Shown in pieces: positions 33,717-43,076 of a stretch of 64,000 nt of DNA. How positions within the stretch are numbered: the first letter of the stretch is position 1; each line of letters opens with the position of its first letter. This stretch comes from Nocardioides cavernaquae (GTDB lineage: Bacteria; Actinomycetota; Actinomycetes; Propionibacteriales; Nocardioidaceae). The position numbers were made by a program, and so were the translations under genes. The notes under the pieces were generated by a model. That model saw only the letters and a list, made by a program, of their open reading frames with translations. It was not told the DNA's origin and made no database searches. The stretch is from contig NZ_QYRP01000002.1 in the NCBI RefSeq assembly GCF_003600895.1, forward strand, positions 1 through 64,000. Direction: 5' to 3'.

Positions 33717-34221
33717 CAGATGCCTCCAGGGCAATTGTTGCCAGCCTGGGGTCGGCGCTGAGTGCCTCCAGGGCGCGCGCGAGCCGGCTCTTGACGGTGC
33801 CAGTTGGTACGCCAAGGACCTCGGCTGTTTCTCGTTCGGAGAGGTCGAGGAAGTAGCGCAGGACAACCACGAGGCGCTGCTGCTGGGTGAGTTGGCCCAG
33901 CGAGCGCTCGATGTCGAGTCGGATCTCCTGCATGGGATCGCTGATGCTTCCTTCGACGGGTTGCGCGACCAGCAGTTCGGAGTTCCGTCGTCGCCGCTTG
34001 GTGTCGATGAAGGCATTCACCAGCATTCGGTGCGCGTATGCCGATGGATTGTCAGCACGCGCGACTCGCGACCACTGTTGATAGCAACGGGTCAACGTCG
34101 TCTGTGCCAGGTCCTCAGCATCGGACAACGAGCAGCCCATCAAGATCCCAGCGCGAACCAGAGAGGGCCAACGACCGCCAGCAAAGTCACTGAACTCGTC
34201 GCGGTCGGATCTCTGTTCCAC
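33709..34221 (-). CDS. SigE-family ECF-type RNA polymerase sigma factor
   Basis: A 170-aa alternative sigma factor. Region 2 includes FADGG-equivalent RWPSLVRAGILMGCSLSDAEDLAQTTLTRCYQQW (about 18-50) and region 4 the helix-turn-helix LSERETAEVLGVPTGTVKSRLARAL near the C-terminus. I describe the sequence by its landmarks and do not claim a subgroup. GTG at 34221 has an AGGAGG site five bases upstream. Its stop overlaps the start of a membrane protein gene, suggesting a sigma and sensor unit. Targets are unknown; autoregulation is common. Confidence 0.87.
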   Translation of the reverse strand: MEQRSDRDEFSDFAGGRWPSLVRAGILMGCSLSDAEDLAQTTLTRCYQQWSRVARADNPSAYAHRMLVNAFIDTKRRRRNSELLVAQPVEGSISDPMQEIRLDIERSLGQLTQQQRLVVVLRYFLDLSERETAEVLGVPTGTVKSRLARALEALSADPRLATIALEASDD

Positions 34222-34425
34222 GTCGCCCTCCTAGGCAAGCTCGTCACCACACTGACGCATCGACAACGCGAATTGGTTCCATCCGAGCTCTCCCGACGTG
34301 AGCTGATCCGCTCGGTCATGCCGCATTGAGTTCGGATCGCCGTTTCTGCAACTGCGTTCCGCCAGCTCCAGAGATCAGATGTCAACTGACTGTGCAGCAG
34401 ACCCTTCCGCGTAAAACTCGTGGCT

Positions 34426-34662
34426 ATGGAACCGAGCGCCGAACACGAGTACATCAAGGCGACTTACTCACCGTTCGGAGTTCGCGATGGCGTCTTCTGG
34501 ATTGCCCTTTTCGCGCTTCTCGGCGTTGTCAGCCAGTTCCGAGACGTCGACTGGTGGCTCATGGTCGCGGTCGTGGGCAGCGCGATCGGTTGGGAGTTCA
34601 CGAAGGCGCGACTGAGGCGCAACGCGCGCGAACTTGCTGAGGCCTCCCGGCGAGCAGCCTGA
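34426..34662 (+). CDS. Small two-helix membrane protein
   Basis: A 78-aa protein with two hydrophobic stretches (DGVFWIALFALLGVVSQF and WWLMVAVVGSAIGWEF) separated by RDVD, ending in a basic/Ala-rich tail (KARLRRNARELAEASRRAA). Codon bias is less extreme than in neighbours and the flanking region is relatively AT-rich, compatible with an acquired or weakly expressed gene. No family recognised. GTG at 34420 is an alternative start. It stands between the sigma-factor unit and glpK. Confidence 0.5.
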   Translation: MEPSAEHEYIKATYSPFGVRDGVFWIALFALLGVVSQFRDVDWWLMVAVVGSAIGWEFTKARLRRNARELAEASRRAA

Positions 34663-34782
34663 GCCAGACGCGCGGTCTGACCGTTCGTCTACCGGCCTAC
34701 CGCTACTCGTTCGATCCCAGCGATCCGGCCGCCATCCGCGCGCTCGCTGACGCAACGGCCGCGACTCGCTAGGGTCGCTCGC

Positions 34783-36246
<1,464 letters not shown>

Positions 36247-36252
36247 GCCGGG

Positions 36253-37113
36253 TCAGTCGGCGCCGAGCGCCGCGGCAGCGGCGTCCCGCGCCTTCTCGGC
36301 GGCGTCTGCCTCCTCGGTCGCGCTGGCCACGGCGTCGGCCGCCTTGTCGACGGCCGACGCTGCGTCGTCCTCGCGCTCCTCCAGCTCGGCCAGCCGGCGC
36401 CGCACCTCGTCGATCTCCGATTCGAGCTGGAGCGCCTGGGCCTGGGCACCCTGGTGCCGCGTCTTCGCGCGGGCCAGGGAATCGCGCGCGATGCGCAGCT
36501 CCTTCTCGGCGCGCGCAACGGCCTGCTTCTTCTCGCGCCGCAGCGCCGCAGCCGACGGATCCGGCACTGCGTGGAGCTTCATCGGCGCTGCCGACACCTC
36601 GTGACCGATCGCCTCCTCCACCGCCACGTACGACGCGGCGTCGAGGTCGCCGAGCCCCGTCGTCGCGAACGCCCGAACCAGCAGCCCGGAGCGCACCGCA
36701 GCAGCAGCCCCCGTGTCGAGCATGGCCGCGGTCAGCGTCGACTCGACCTCGTCGGCGACCGGCTCGGTGACCTTGTGCCCCTCAGCGAGCGCGTGCCGAC
36801 GGGCAACGGTCGTGACTGCCGCGGTGAGCTGACGCCGCTGCTTGGTGAGCTCGCGCAGCTGGGCGCCGTCGAGCGACTCCGCCGCATCCCGCAAGGAGGC
36901 GCCGAGCGAGATCAGCTGCGCGACCTGGTCAGGCTCGCGGCGGACGAGCAGGTTGAGGACCCACGCCGCCAGCGACGGCTTCTTCAACGCCTTCACGGCG
37001 TCGGACAGCTCCCGATCCTCAGCGCGGAGCGCCTTCACCCGCGCGTCACGCGCAGGCGTGAACTCGGCCAACGGCAGCCCGTAGAGCGCCTCGGCCTCCT
37101 CGAGCAGCGACAT
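36253..37113 (-). CDS. Conserved coiled-coil protein of unknown function
   Basis: A 286-aa, charged, Ala/Glu/Lys/Arg-rich protein. The N-terminal half is helical with the recurring phrase PARDARVKALRAED and KKPSLAAWVLNLLVRREP; the C-terminal 110 residues form a long coiled coil (REKKQAVARAEKEL onwards). No enzymatic motif or membrane segment. It resembles actinobacterial proteins annotated only as hypothetical. Its ATG shares one base with the stop of the response regulator (TGATG), so the two are co-translated and perhaps linked functionally. Confidence 0.75.
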   Translation of the reverse strand: MSLLEEAEALYGLPLAEFTPARDARVKALRAEDRELSDAVKALKKPSLAAWVLNLLVRREPDQVAQLISLGASLRDAAESLDGAQLRELTKQRRQLTAAVTTVARRHALAEGHKVTEPVADEVESTLTAAMLDTGAAAAVRSGLLVRAFATTGLGDLDAASYVAVEEAIGHEVSAAPMKLHAVPDPSAAALRREKKQAVARAEKELRIARDSLARAKTRHQGAQAQALQLESEIDEVRRRLAELEEREDDAASAVDKAADAVASATEEADAAEKARDAAAAALGAD

Positions 37114-37760
37114 CAGTCCAGGCCCTGCTCGATCGCGTAGCGGGTCAGCTCGACCCGGTTGTGCAGCTGCAGCTTGCGCAGGGTGTTCTGCACGTGGTTC
37201 TGGACGGTGCGGTGCGAGATCACCAGGCGCTCGGCGATCTGGGTCGAGGTGAGCCCCTTGGCCACCATCTTGAGCACCTCGGTCTCGCGCTCGGTCAGGT
37301 GCGGCGTGTTCGGGTCGGGCGCGTCGTCGATGCGGCGGTACTCGCCGAGGACCAGACCGGCCAGCCCGGGGGTGAAGACAGCTTCACCGGCTGCGACCTG
37401 GCCCACTGCGGAGATCAGGTCAGCGCTCGAGGCGGACTTCACCAGGTAGCCGGTGGCTCCGGCCTTCACCGCCTCCAGCACGTCGGCCTGCTCGCCGGAC
37501 GCGGAGAGGATCAAGACCCGGGCGTCAGCGGAGACGGATCGGGTCACCTCGACACCATTGGGTGGCGGGATCTGGAGGTCCAGGACGACCACGTCGGGCC
37601 GCGTCGCCCGGCACCGGTTGATCGCCTCGGTGCCCGTGCTCGCCACCGCCACGACGTCGAATCCAGCACCTGCGAGATCGCGTTCCACCGCGTCGCGCCA
37701 CATCGGGTGGTCGTCGACGATCATCACGCGGATCGCGGGCTGCTCCGGTTCCTGCTGCAT
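37113..37760 (-). CDS. NarL/LuxR-type two-component response regulator
   Basis: A 215-aa response regulator. The receiver domain has VDDHPM at residues 15-20 and the phospho-acceptor Asp61 in VVLDLQIP, with Lys at the switch position (GYLVKSAS). The C-terminal LuxR helix-turn-helix includes LTERETEVLKMVAKGLTSTQIAERL. It is separated from the MacS-type kinase gene (38302-39402) only by a flavin-reductase-like gene on the same strand, so the two are probably a cognate pair of the MacRS type. The regulator is expressed first with the coiled-coil gene downstream. Confidence 0.92.
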   Translation of the reverse strand: MQQEPEQPAIRVMIVDDHPMWRDAVERDLAGAGFDVVAVASTGTEAINRCRATRPDVVVLDLQIPPPNGVEVTRSVSADARVLILSASGEQADVLEAVKAGATGYLVKSASSADLISAVGQVAAGEAVFTPGLAGLVLGEYRRIDDAPDPNTPHLTERETEVLKMVAKGLTSTQIAERLVISHRTVQNHVQNTLRKLQLHNRVELTRYAIEQGLD

Positions 37761-37779
37761 GAGAAGGACCGTAGCCCGC

Positions 37780-38292
37780 TCAGCTCGGCGAGAGGTAGCG
37801 ACCCCGCCGATGGACGAGCGGATCCGGCTCGTCGCCCAGGTGGATCTCGTCGAGCCGCATCACGACCTGCGCCGACCAGCCGAGCTCGGTGATCGACTCG
37901 AGGGACGCACCCGCCCACGACGTGGCGTCGGAGAGCCGCGGGCCCCAGGCGGTGTCCACGAACTCCGCCTGCTTGAACGCGCCGCCCGGGGCCGGAGTCA
38001 GACCGGCGAACATGTCGGCGAGCTGGCGGTGCTCCCAGCGCAGCAGCTGGACAACGGCCGCACCTGACTCCTCGACGGTGTCGCGCAGGTCCGAGTCCGG
38101 ATCGACCAGCCCGACGACGTACGCCGGCTCCCCGGCCGCCACCATCAGGCTGGACACCGTGAGCCCAGCCCGATCGGCCCCCGAACCCGAGGTCCACAGG
38201 CTCACCGTGCCGCCCAGCCGGCCACGGAGCCGCCGCGCCGCGTCGCGCGACGAGTGCGGCTCGAGGAACGGGTGCTCGCTGTGGATGGTCAC
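37780..38292 (-). CDS. Flavin reductase-like (FMN-binding split-barrel) protein
   Basis: A 170-aa protein of the flavin-reductase-like split-barrel family. It has GTVSLWTSGSGADRAGLTVSSLMVAAGEPAYVVGLV, the classical FMN-binding opening (described here by its parts), and RHSVF-like DTVEESGAAVVQLL later. A GTG at 38292 is the start. It lies between a histidine kinase and a response regulator on the same strand, an odd place for it, and could be a redox-linked accessory of that signalling pair. No partner monooxygenase is in view. Confidence 0.8.
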   Translation of the reverse strand: MTIHSEHPFLEPHSSRDAARRLRGRLGGTVSLWTSGSGADRAGLTVSSLMVAAGEPAYVVGLVDPDSDLRDTVEESGAAVVQLLRWEHRQLADMFAGLTPAPGGAFKQAEFVDTAWGPRLSDATSWAGASLESITELGWSAQVVMRLDEIHLGDEPDPLVHRRGRYLSPS

Positions 38293-38301
38293 GCCTGCAG
38301 C

Positions 38302-39402
38302 CTAGGGCGAGCCCGGGGCGGGGACGCTGAGCTCCCACTCGGTCCCGTGCGCGCCGGTGCTCAGCTCAGCCGTGCCACCGATGTCGGTCAGCCGGCCGCA
38401 GATCGACTGGGAGACCCCGAGACGACCGTCCACCTCTGCCGCGGCAAGGCGGCCGGAAGGGATGCCCGGGCCCTCGTCGCGGACGCTGACGACCACGCGG
38501 TCGCCGAGGTCCTCGAGAAGCACCCAGGCGTGCGCGGACTCACCCACGTGGACAGCGACGTTGTCGAGACAGGCCGCGGCTGCAGCGACAAGCTCGACGG
38601 CCACCGCCCCCGGGAGGAAGACCGGGTGACCGGGTGCGGCGAGACTGACCTGGGGCGAGCCGCGGTGGGCGACCTGCGAGAGCAGCGCGGAGACGTCGAG
38701 CGTGCCCACGTCGCGCGCAATCCCTGCGGTCTCGGTGACGTGGACCAGAGCCCGCAGAGCCTGCTCCTGCTCCCCCGCGAGGCGACCGAGGTCCGCCCCC
38801 TCAGGGCCGAGCTCGGGCCCGCGGCGCTGCACCATCGCCAGCACCTGGAGTACGCCGTCGTGGACCGCCCGGCCCAGCCGGGCACGCTCATGTGCCAGCG
38901 CAGCAAGGCGTTGCGCCTCGTCACGCTCGGCCGCCACGCGCTGGAGCGACCCGCACAGGTAGCCGAAGAGCGGGCCGCCGATCATCAGCAGGAAGACGTT
39001 GCCGTAGTGGGCCTGGGTGATGTCAGGAAGGCGCGTCGAGATGTCGGCGGCCGAGACCACTGCCGCCGCCACGAGGCCACCGGTCCAGCGCCAGTGGACG
39101 CCCCAGGCGAGCACGACGACCATCACCCAGAAGCCGGGGACGGTGGCGTGCGGTCCCGACTCCTTCAGCCAGGGCGACACCAGGATTGCGCCGGCGGAGA
39201 TGGCGAGGTCGACGCTCAGCAGCAGCCGCGTGCGGCGGTGCGCCGCGGCGTACGCCCAGACGGCGAAGAGCGTCCAGGCCACCAGCCCGGCGACCAGCAC
39301 CAGCGCCGCGACCGGATGGGCGAAGTCCGCCCGGACCGCAAGGTTGAAGAAGATCAGGTTGAGCGTGACGACCAGGCGCAGCCACCGCAGCGCCCGGAAC
39401 AT
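38302..39402 (-). CDS. MacS-type membrane sensor histidine kinase
   Basis: A 366-aa kinase with about five short-loop membrane segments (about 5-135), a HisKA_3 dimerisation helix with His181 in GRAVHDGVLQVLAM, and an HATPase domain with DNVAVH and DEGPGIP. The architecture matches the MacS family. The start at 39402 is the first ATG that leaves the hydrophobic segment intact; the open frame upstream is low complexity and belongs to another strand's gene. The cognate regulator is very likely the NarL-type protein at 37113. Stimulus unknown. Confidence 0.88.
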   Translation of the reverse strand: MFRALRWLRLVVTLNLIFFNLAVRADFAHPVAALVLVAGLVAWTLFAVWAYAAAHRRTRLLLSVDLAISAGAILVSPWLKESGPHATVPGFWVMVVVLAWGVHWRWTGGLVAAAVVSAADISTRLPDITQAHYGNVFLLMIGGPLFGYLCGSLQRVAAERDEAQRLAALAHERARLGRAVHDGVLQVLAMVQRRGPELGPEGADLGRLAGEQEQALRALVHVTETAGIARDVGTLDVSALLSQVAHRGSPQVSLAAPGHPVFLPGAVAVELVAAAAACLDNVAVHVGESAHAWVLLEDLGDRVVVSVRDEGPGIPSGRLAAAEVDGRLGVSQSICGRLTDIGGTAELSTGAHGTEWELSVPAPGSP

Positions 39403-39418
39403 GCCGTCCTCGACGGCA

Positions 39419-40135
39419 TCAGCTGGCCTTACGGTCGCCACCCTTGCCGTGACCTTCGCCGCGGGCCTGCTTCTTGGCCTCGGCGGCGTAGATGTCGACG
39501 TACTCCTGGCCGGAGAGCTTCTGGATCTCGACCATGATCTCGTCGGTGATCTTGCGGAGCACGGCCTTGTCGCCCTGCTGCCCGGCGTACTGCGAGAAGT
39601 CCAGGGGCGTGCCGTACTTGATGATCGGGCGGGTCCACTTGCCGAAGACCTTGCCCGACGGCGCGAGGACGTCGGTGCCGATGACCGCGACGGGGACGAC
39701 CGGGCAGCCGGTCTCGATCGCCATGACGGCGACACCGACCTTGCCCTTGTGCAGGCGCCCGTCGTGCGAACGCGTGCCCTCGGGGTAGATGCCGAAGATG
39801 TGACCCTCGTTGAGGATCCGCTTGGCGGTGATCATCGCGCCCTCGGCGGCTGTGGCGCCCGAGCGGTCGATCGGCACGTTGCCGGTGCCGGTGAAGAACT
39901 GCTTCTGCAGCCAGCCCTTGATGCCGGGGCCCTCGAAGTACTCCGCCTTGGCGACGTAGCGGACCATGCGCGGGAGCGACAGCGGCACGAAGAGCCAGTC
40001 GAAGTAGGACAGGTGGTTGCCGGCGAGGATGACGCCGCCCTCGGTGGGCACGTTGTCCTTGCCGGAGACCTTCGGCCAGAAGCCGAAGCGCAGGATCGGA
40101 CCAATCGCCACGTACTTGAGGAAGTGGTAGAACAC
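39419..40135 (-). CDS. plsC: 1-acyl-sn-glycerol-3-phosphate acyltransferase
   Basis: Transfers an acyl chain to lysophosphatidic acid to give phosphatidic acid. The 238-aa protein has the acyltransferase box NHLSYFD (HX4D), then FVPLSL, GNVPIDRSG, FGIYPEGTRSHDG (block III) and VVPVAVIGT, all typical of PlsC/LPLAT. The C-terminus is Lys/Gly-rich. Start choice: GTG at 40135 has a perfect AGGAGG five bases upstream, whereas a TTG six codons earlier lacks one. A homologue (Rv2182c) lies in the corresponding mycobacterial block. Confidence 0.93.
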   Translation of the reverse strand: MFYHFLKYVAIGPILRFGFWPKVSGKDNVPTEGGVILAGNHLSYFDWLFVPLSLPRMVRYVAKAEYFEGPGIKGWLQKQFFTGTGNVPIDRSGATAAEGAMITAKRILNEGHIFGIYPEGTRSHDGRLHKGKVGVAVMAIETGCPVVPVAVIGTDVLAPSGKVFGKWTRPIIKYGTPLDFSQYAGQQGDKAVLRKITDEIMVEIQKLSGQEYVDIYAAEAKKQARGEGHGKGGDRKAS

Positions 40136-40247
40136 GCGTGCCTCCTGCGCCAACCGATCGCTTGAACGACCCTCAGCCTAGTGGCACCGGGGACCGGATC
40201 GCGCGGTCGGTCGTCGCCGTAGACAGGGTTGCGGCAGTATTCGTCTC

Positions 40248-41018
40248 GTGGACACTCTCGACCCCGCCCGTCCCTGGTCTGCCATCGCCCGCCCGGAGCT
40301 CACCGGCGGCCGCACGATCGGCGTACTGCTCAGTCACGGATTCACCGGTTCTCCGTTCTCGATGCGGCCCTGGGCCGAGTTCCTGAACGAGCACGGGTAC
40401 GCCGTCGAAATGCCTCGCCTGCCCGGCCACGGCACGACCTGGCAGGACCTGAACTCGACCGGCTGGGACGACTGGTACGCCGAGCTGACGGCCGCTTTCG
40501 TCCGCCTCCAGCAGTCCTGCGAGCAGGTGTTCGTCTGCGGCCTCTCGATGGGCGGCGGGCTCGCGCTGCGTCTCGCCGCCGACCGCCCGGGCGACATTGC
40601 CGGGCTGGTGCTGGTGAATCCCGCAGTGAACTCCACCAACAAGCAGCTGCTCGCCCTGCCCGTGCTGAAGCACGTCGTCAAGGGACTCCCCGGCATCGGC
40701 AACGACATCAAGAAGAAGGGCGTCGACGAGTACGGCTACCCCAAGGTGGGGCTCCGGGCCCTGTCCTCGCTGCTGGCCGGCTGGAAGGCGCTGCGCGCCG
40801 ACCTCGGCAAGGTGAAGGCACCGCTGCTGCTCTTCCGCTCGACGGTCGACCACGTCGTGGACCCGAGCTCGGCCCGGATCATCCTGGGATCCGTCGCTTC
40901 TGCGGACGCTCGTGAGGTCCCCCTCACGGACAGCTTCCACGTCGCCACTCTGGACAACGACGCTCCGGCGATCTTCGAGGGTTCACTCGCGTTCCTCCGG
41001 GAGCATGCGGCCGTCTGA
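40248..41018 (+). CDS. Alpha/beta hydrolase (carboxylesterase/monoacylglycerol lipase-like)
   Basis: A 256-aa alpha/beta hydrolase. The oxyanion region is LLSHGFTGSPFSM, the nucleophile is Ser100 in GLSMGGG, and the C-terminal Asp/His pair is in RSTVDHVVDPSS and DSFHVATLDND. The pattern resembles thermostable Est30-type carboxylesterases and monoglyceride lipases. It starts with GTG at 40248; the stop shares a base with the next gene (TGATG). Location next to plsC suggests lipid turnover, which is inference. Confidence 0.88.
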   Translation: MDTLDPARPWSAIARPELTGGRTIGVLLSHGFTGSPFSMRPWAEFLNEHGYAVEMPRLPGHGTTWQDLNSTGWDDWYAELTAAFVRLQQSCEQVFVCGLSMGGGLALRLAADRPGDIAGLVLVNPAVNSTNKQLLALPVLKHVVKGLPGIGNDIKKKGVDEYGYPKVGLRALSSLLAGWKALRADLGKVKAPLLLFRSTVDHVVDPSSARIILGSVASADAREVPLTDSFHVATLDNDAPAIFEGSLAFLREHAAV

Positions 41019-41437
41019 TGACCCCCCGTGACGAGCACCGTGACGAGGACGAGGTCTGGAAGGACATCGTCGACAGGTACGCCGAGGACCCGGCGTCCGA
41101 GGACGTGCCGGCTGCTGAGACGGCTCCCTCAGCGGACGCCCCGAGCCCCGACGTCTGGAACCCCGAGCCCTGGAATCCCGTGCCCTGGGAGGACGAGGGA
41201 AGCTTCGTGCCTCCCGTTCCGCCGCGGGTGGCGATGCCCGAGCCGCCGCGGCTGATCGCCCTGCTGGGCGTCTTCGGGGCGCCTGCGCTGCTCCTGGTCT
41301 TCCTGATCTTCGGCTGGCGCATGCCGGACTGGGCCAGCACGCTGCTGATCGTGTGGTTCGTCGGCGGGTTCGCGTTCCTGATCGCGACGATGAAGTCGGG
41401 GCCGCGCGACCCCGGCGACGACGGCGCGGTCGTCTAG
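41018..41437 (+). CDS. Small membrane protein with acidic N-terminus
   Basis: A 139-aa protein. The first 80 residues are acidic and Pro/Trp-rich (WKDIVDRYAED, then VWNPEPWNPVPWED), followed by two hydrophobic segments (about 84-103 and 107-125) and a short charged tail. No family recognised, though the WNPxPW repeats suggest a protein-binding tail. Its start overlaps the stop of the hydrolase by one base, so it is probably co-expressed. It overlaps the convergent ROK kinase gene by four bases at the 3' end. Confidence 0.72.
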   Translation: MTPRDEHRDEDEVWKDIVDRYAEDPASEDVPAAETAPSADAPSPDVWNPEPWNPVPWEDEGSFVPPVPPRVAMPEPPRLIALLGVFGAPALLLVFLIFGWRMPDWASTLLIVWFVGGFAFLIATMKSGPRDPGDDGAVV

Positions 41438-42498
41438 CGCGGCGTGCGCCGCGGGCGACGCGTGCGGATCGGCAGCCAGCGCGGGCGCACGACCGGTGCG
41501 CCTGCCTGCATGCCGGCGCCTCGTGCCACGCGGCGCCTGCGGCGGCGCTCGTCCGTCCGGACCAGGGCGGCAGCCCCGATCAGCCCGGCCTCGGGGCCGA
41601 GCGCGGCGGCCAGCACCGGCGGGACCGTCCGATGGCCTGCGCCGACGAGCGCGCGATCGAGCACGCGCCGAGCCGGTTCGAGGAGTCGGTCGCCTGCAGC
41701 AGAGACCCCGCCACCGACGACCACGCAGCCCGGATCGAAGGCCGCGACCAGATCGGCGAGGCCGTGCCCGAGCCAGGTGCCGACCTCGATGAACGCCTCG
41801 CGCGCGACCAGGTCGCCGCTCTCCGCCGCGTCGGTCACCATCGGGCCGGTCAGCAGCGACGCGTTGCCGCCACAGATCTCCTCGAGGACGGTCGGCCGCA
41901 CCCCGATCGCTGCCCGCGCGTAGCGCACGAGGGCGGATCCGGAGCAGTACTGCTCCCAGCACCCGCGGTTGCCGCACTGGCACTCGAGACCGTCGGGCAC
42001 CACGCGCATGTGGCCGAACTCGCCGGCCATGCCACCCGCTCCGCGATGCAGTCGGCCACCCAGGACGATGCCGCCACCGATGCCGGTGCCGAGGGTGACC
42101 ATCAGCAGGTCATCGCTTCCTCGCCCGGCGCCATAGGTGGCCTCTGCGTAGGCAGCAGCGGTCGCATCGTTCTCGAGGAGGACCGGCGCTCGCCAGCGAG
42201 CCGCCAGCCGGGCACGGACGGGCTCGTCACGCCAGGGCAGGTGAGGCGCGAACCGCACCCGCTCCCCTGCCGCGTCGACGAAGCCGGCTGCTGCGACACC
42301 GACGCCGGCGATCGGGTGGCCGTCGGCGGCTTCGAGGACCGCCTCGGTCAACGCGTCCTCGACCATGCGGGCATCGACCCGCCGTCCAGGCGTCGTACGC
42401 CGTGCGGTGCGGGTGACCCGACCGCGGTCGTCCACCACACCCGCGAGCACCTTGGTGCCCCCGACATCGACCCCGACCCAGACCGCTTCCTCAGCCAC
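41434..42498 (-). CDS. ROK-family sugar kinase (glucokinase-like), first copy
   Basis: A 354-aa ROK kinase. It opens with WVGVDVGGTKVLAGVV, has the sugar-binding ENDATAAAYAE, GTGIGGGIVLGGRL and the zinc motif CQCGNRGCWEQY of ROK glucokinases, and a basic C-terminal extension (RRRRRVARGAG...). GTG at 42498 is preferred because homology begins there; an upstream in-frame TTG is weaker. A perfect 10-bp inverted repeat lies two bases before the start and may control translation or transcription. A second ROK kinase is at 44772. Confidence 0.9.
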   Translation of the reverse strand: MAEEAVWVGVDVGGTKVLAGVVDDRGRVTRTARRTTPGRRVDARMVEDALTEAVLEAADGHPIAGVGVAAAGFVDAAGERVRFAPHLPWRDEPVRARLAARWRAPVLLENDATAAAYAEATYGAGRGSDDLLMVTLGTGIGGGIVLGGRLHRGAGGMAGEFGHMRVVPDGLECQCGNRGCWEQYCSGSALVRYARAAIGVRPTVLEEICGGNASLLTGPMVTDAAESGDLVAREAFIEVGTWLGHGLADLVAAFDPGCVVVGGGVSAAGDRLLEPARRVLDRALVGAGHRTVPPVLAAALGPEAGLIGAAALVRTDERRRRRRVARGAGMQAGAPVVRPRWLPIRTRRPRRTPR

Positions 42499-42500
42499 GG

Positions 42501-42525
42501 GCCCCAGTGTGGCAAACACTGGGGC
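42501..42525. promoter_or_regulatory. Perfect inverted repeat between ROK kinase and tadE
   Basis: GCCCCAGTGT at 42501-42510 and ACACTGGGGC at 42516-42525 form a perfect 10-bp repeat with a 5-base centre. On the minus strand it ends only two bases before the GTG start of the ROK kinase, so in the mRNA it would form a stem covering the ribosome-binding region. On the plus strand it lies 135 bp upstream of tadE. The half-site CCCCAGT recurs near the other tad genes. Confidence 0.6.
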
Positions 42526-42659
42526 AACCCCGGGATCGGATGGCCCAAGTGGTCCACTCCCCCAGTGCGCGCGGGTGGTGTGACCTCACCCGACCTCCCG
42601 ATGGTCGTTTGACCTCATAGCGTCGAAGTTCAGTTGCTGGGGAAGTGGGGCACGGGGAC

Positions 42660-43076
42660 ATGCGAGTACGAGACAGGAATCAACGCGGCGCAGCGGCCGT
42701 CGAGTTCGCCCTGATCGCACCGCTCTTCTTCGTCCTGGTCTTCGGAACGATCCAGTTCGGCTGGTACATGTGGACCGCCGAGTACACCAACAGCGCCGCG
42801 CGTGAGACCGCACGGCGTGTGGTCGTGGGCGACTGCTGGGCGGACTACGCAGCCTTCTCCTCAAAGCAGGGCAGCCGGGTCACCGCCACGACCGTCAGCC
42901 CGAACCCCGCCACGCTCAAGGTGGGCGACCCGATCGTGGTGACGGTGACGGCCGACGCCGACCTCAACATCGACTTCTTCGGGTTCGGCCTGCCGACAAC
43001 CGTCACCCGCACGTACGACGCTCGCATGGAGGTCGACGCCCAGGCGCTCGCTGTGGACGACTCATGCAAGGCCTGA
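42660..43076 (+). CDS. tadE: TadE-family pseudopilin-like protein
   Basis: A 138-aa protein with the TadE pattern: a basic N-terminus, QRGAAAVEFALIAPLFFVLVF (membrane segment at about 12-35 with the conserved Glu of pilin-like processing), then an extracytoplasmic part with two cysteines. TadE pseudopilins assist Flp pilus assembly. It lies in a two-gene unit with the TadG-like gene (overlap 13 bp), 7 kb from the main tad cluster. An upstream CCCCAGTGCGCG (42560-42571) is shared with the flp1 promoter region. Confidence 0.9.
   Translation: MRVRDRNQRGAAAVEFALIAPLFFVLVFGTIQFGWYMWTAEYTNSAARETARRVVVGDCWADYAAFSSKQGSRVTATTVSPNPATLKVGDPIVVTVTADADLNIDFFGFGLPTTVTRTYDARMEVDAQALAVDDSCKA

Noticed and set aside
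40136-40153. TTG start for the acyltransferase at 40153
   Set aside because: The perfect AGGAGG lies inside that extension, five bases before the GTG at 40135.
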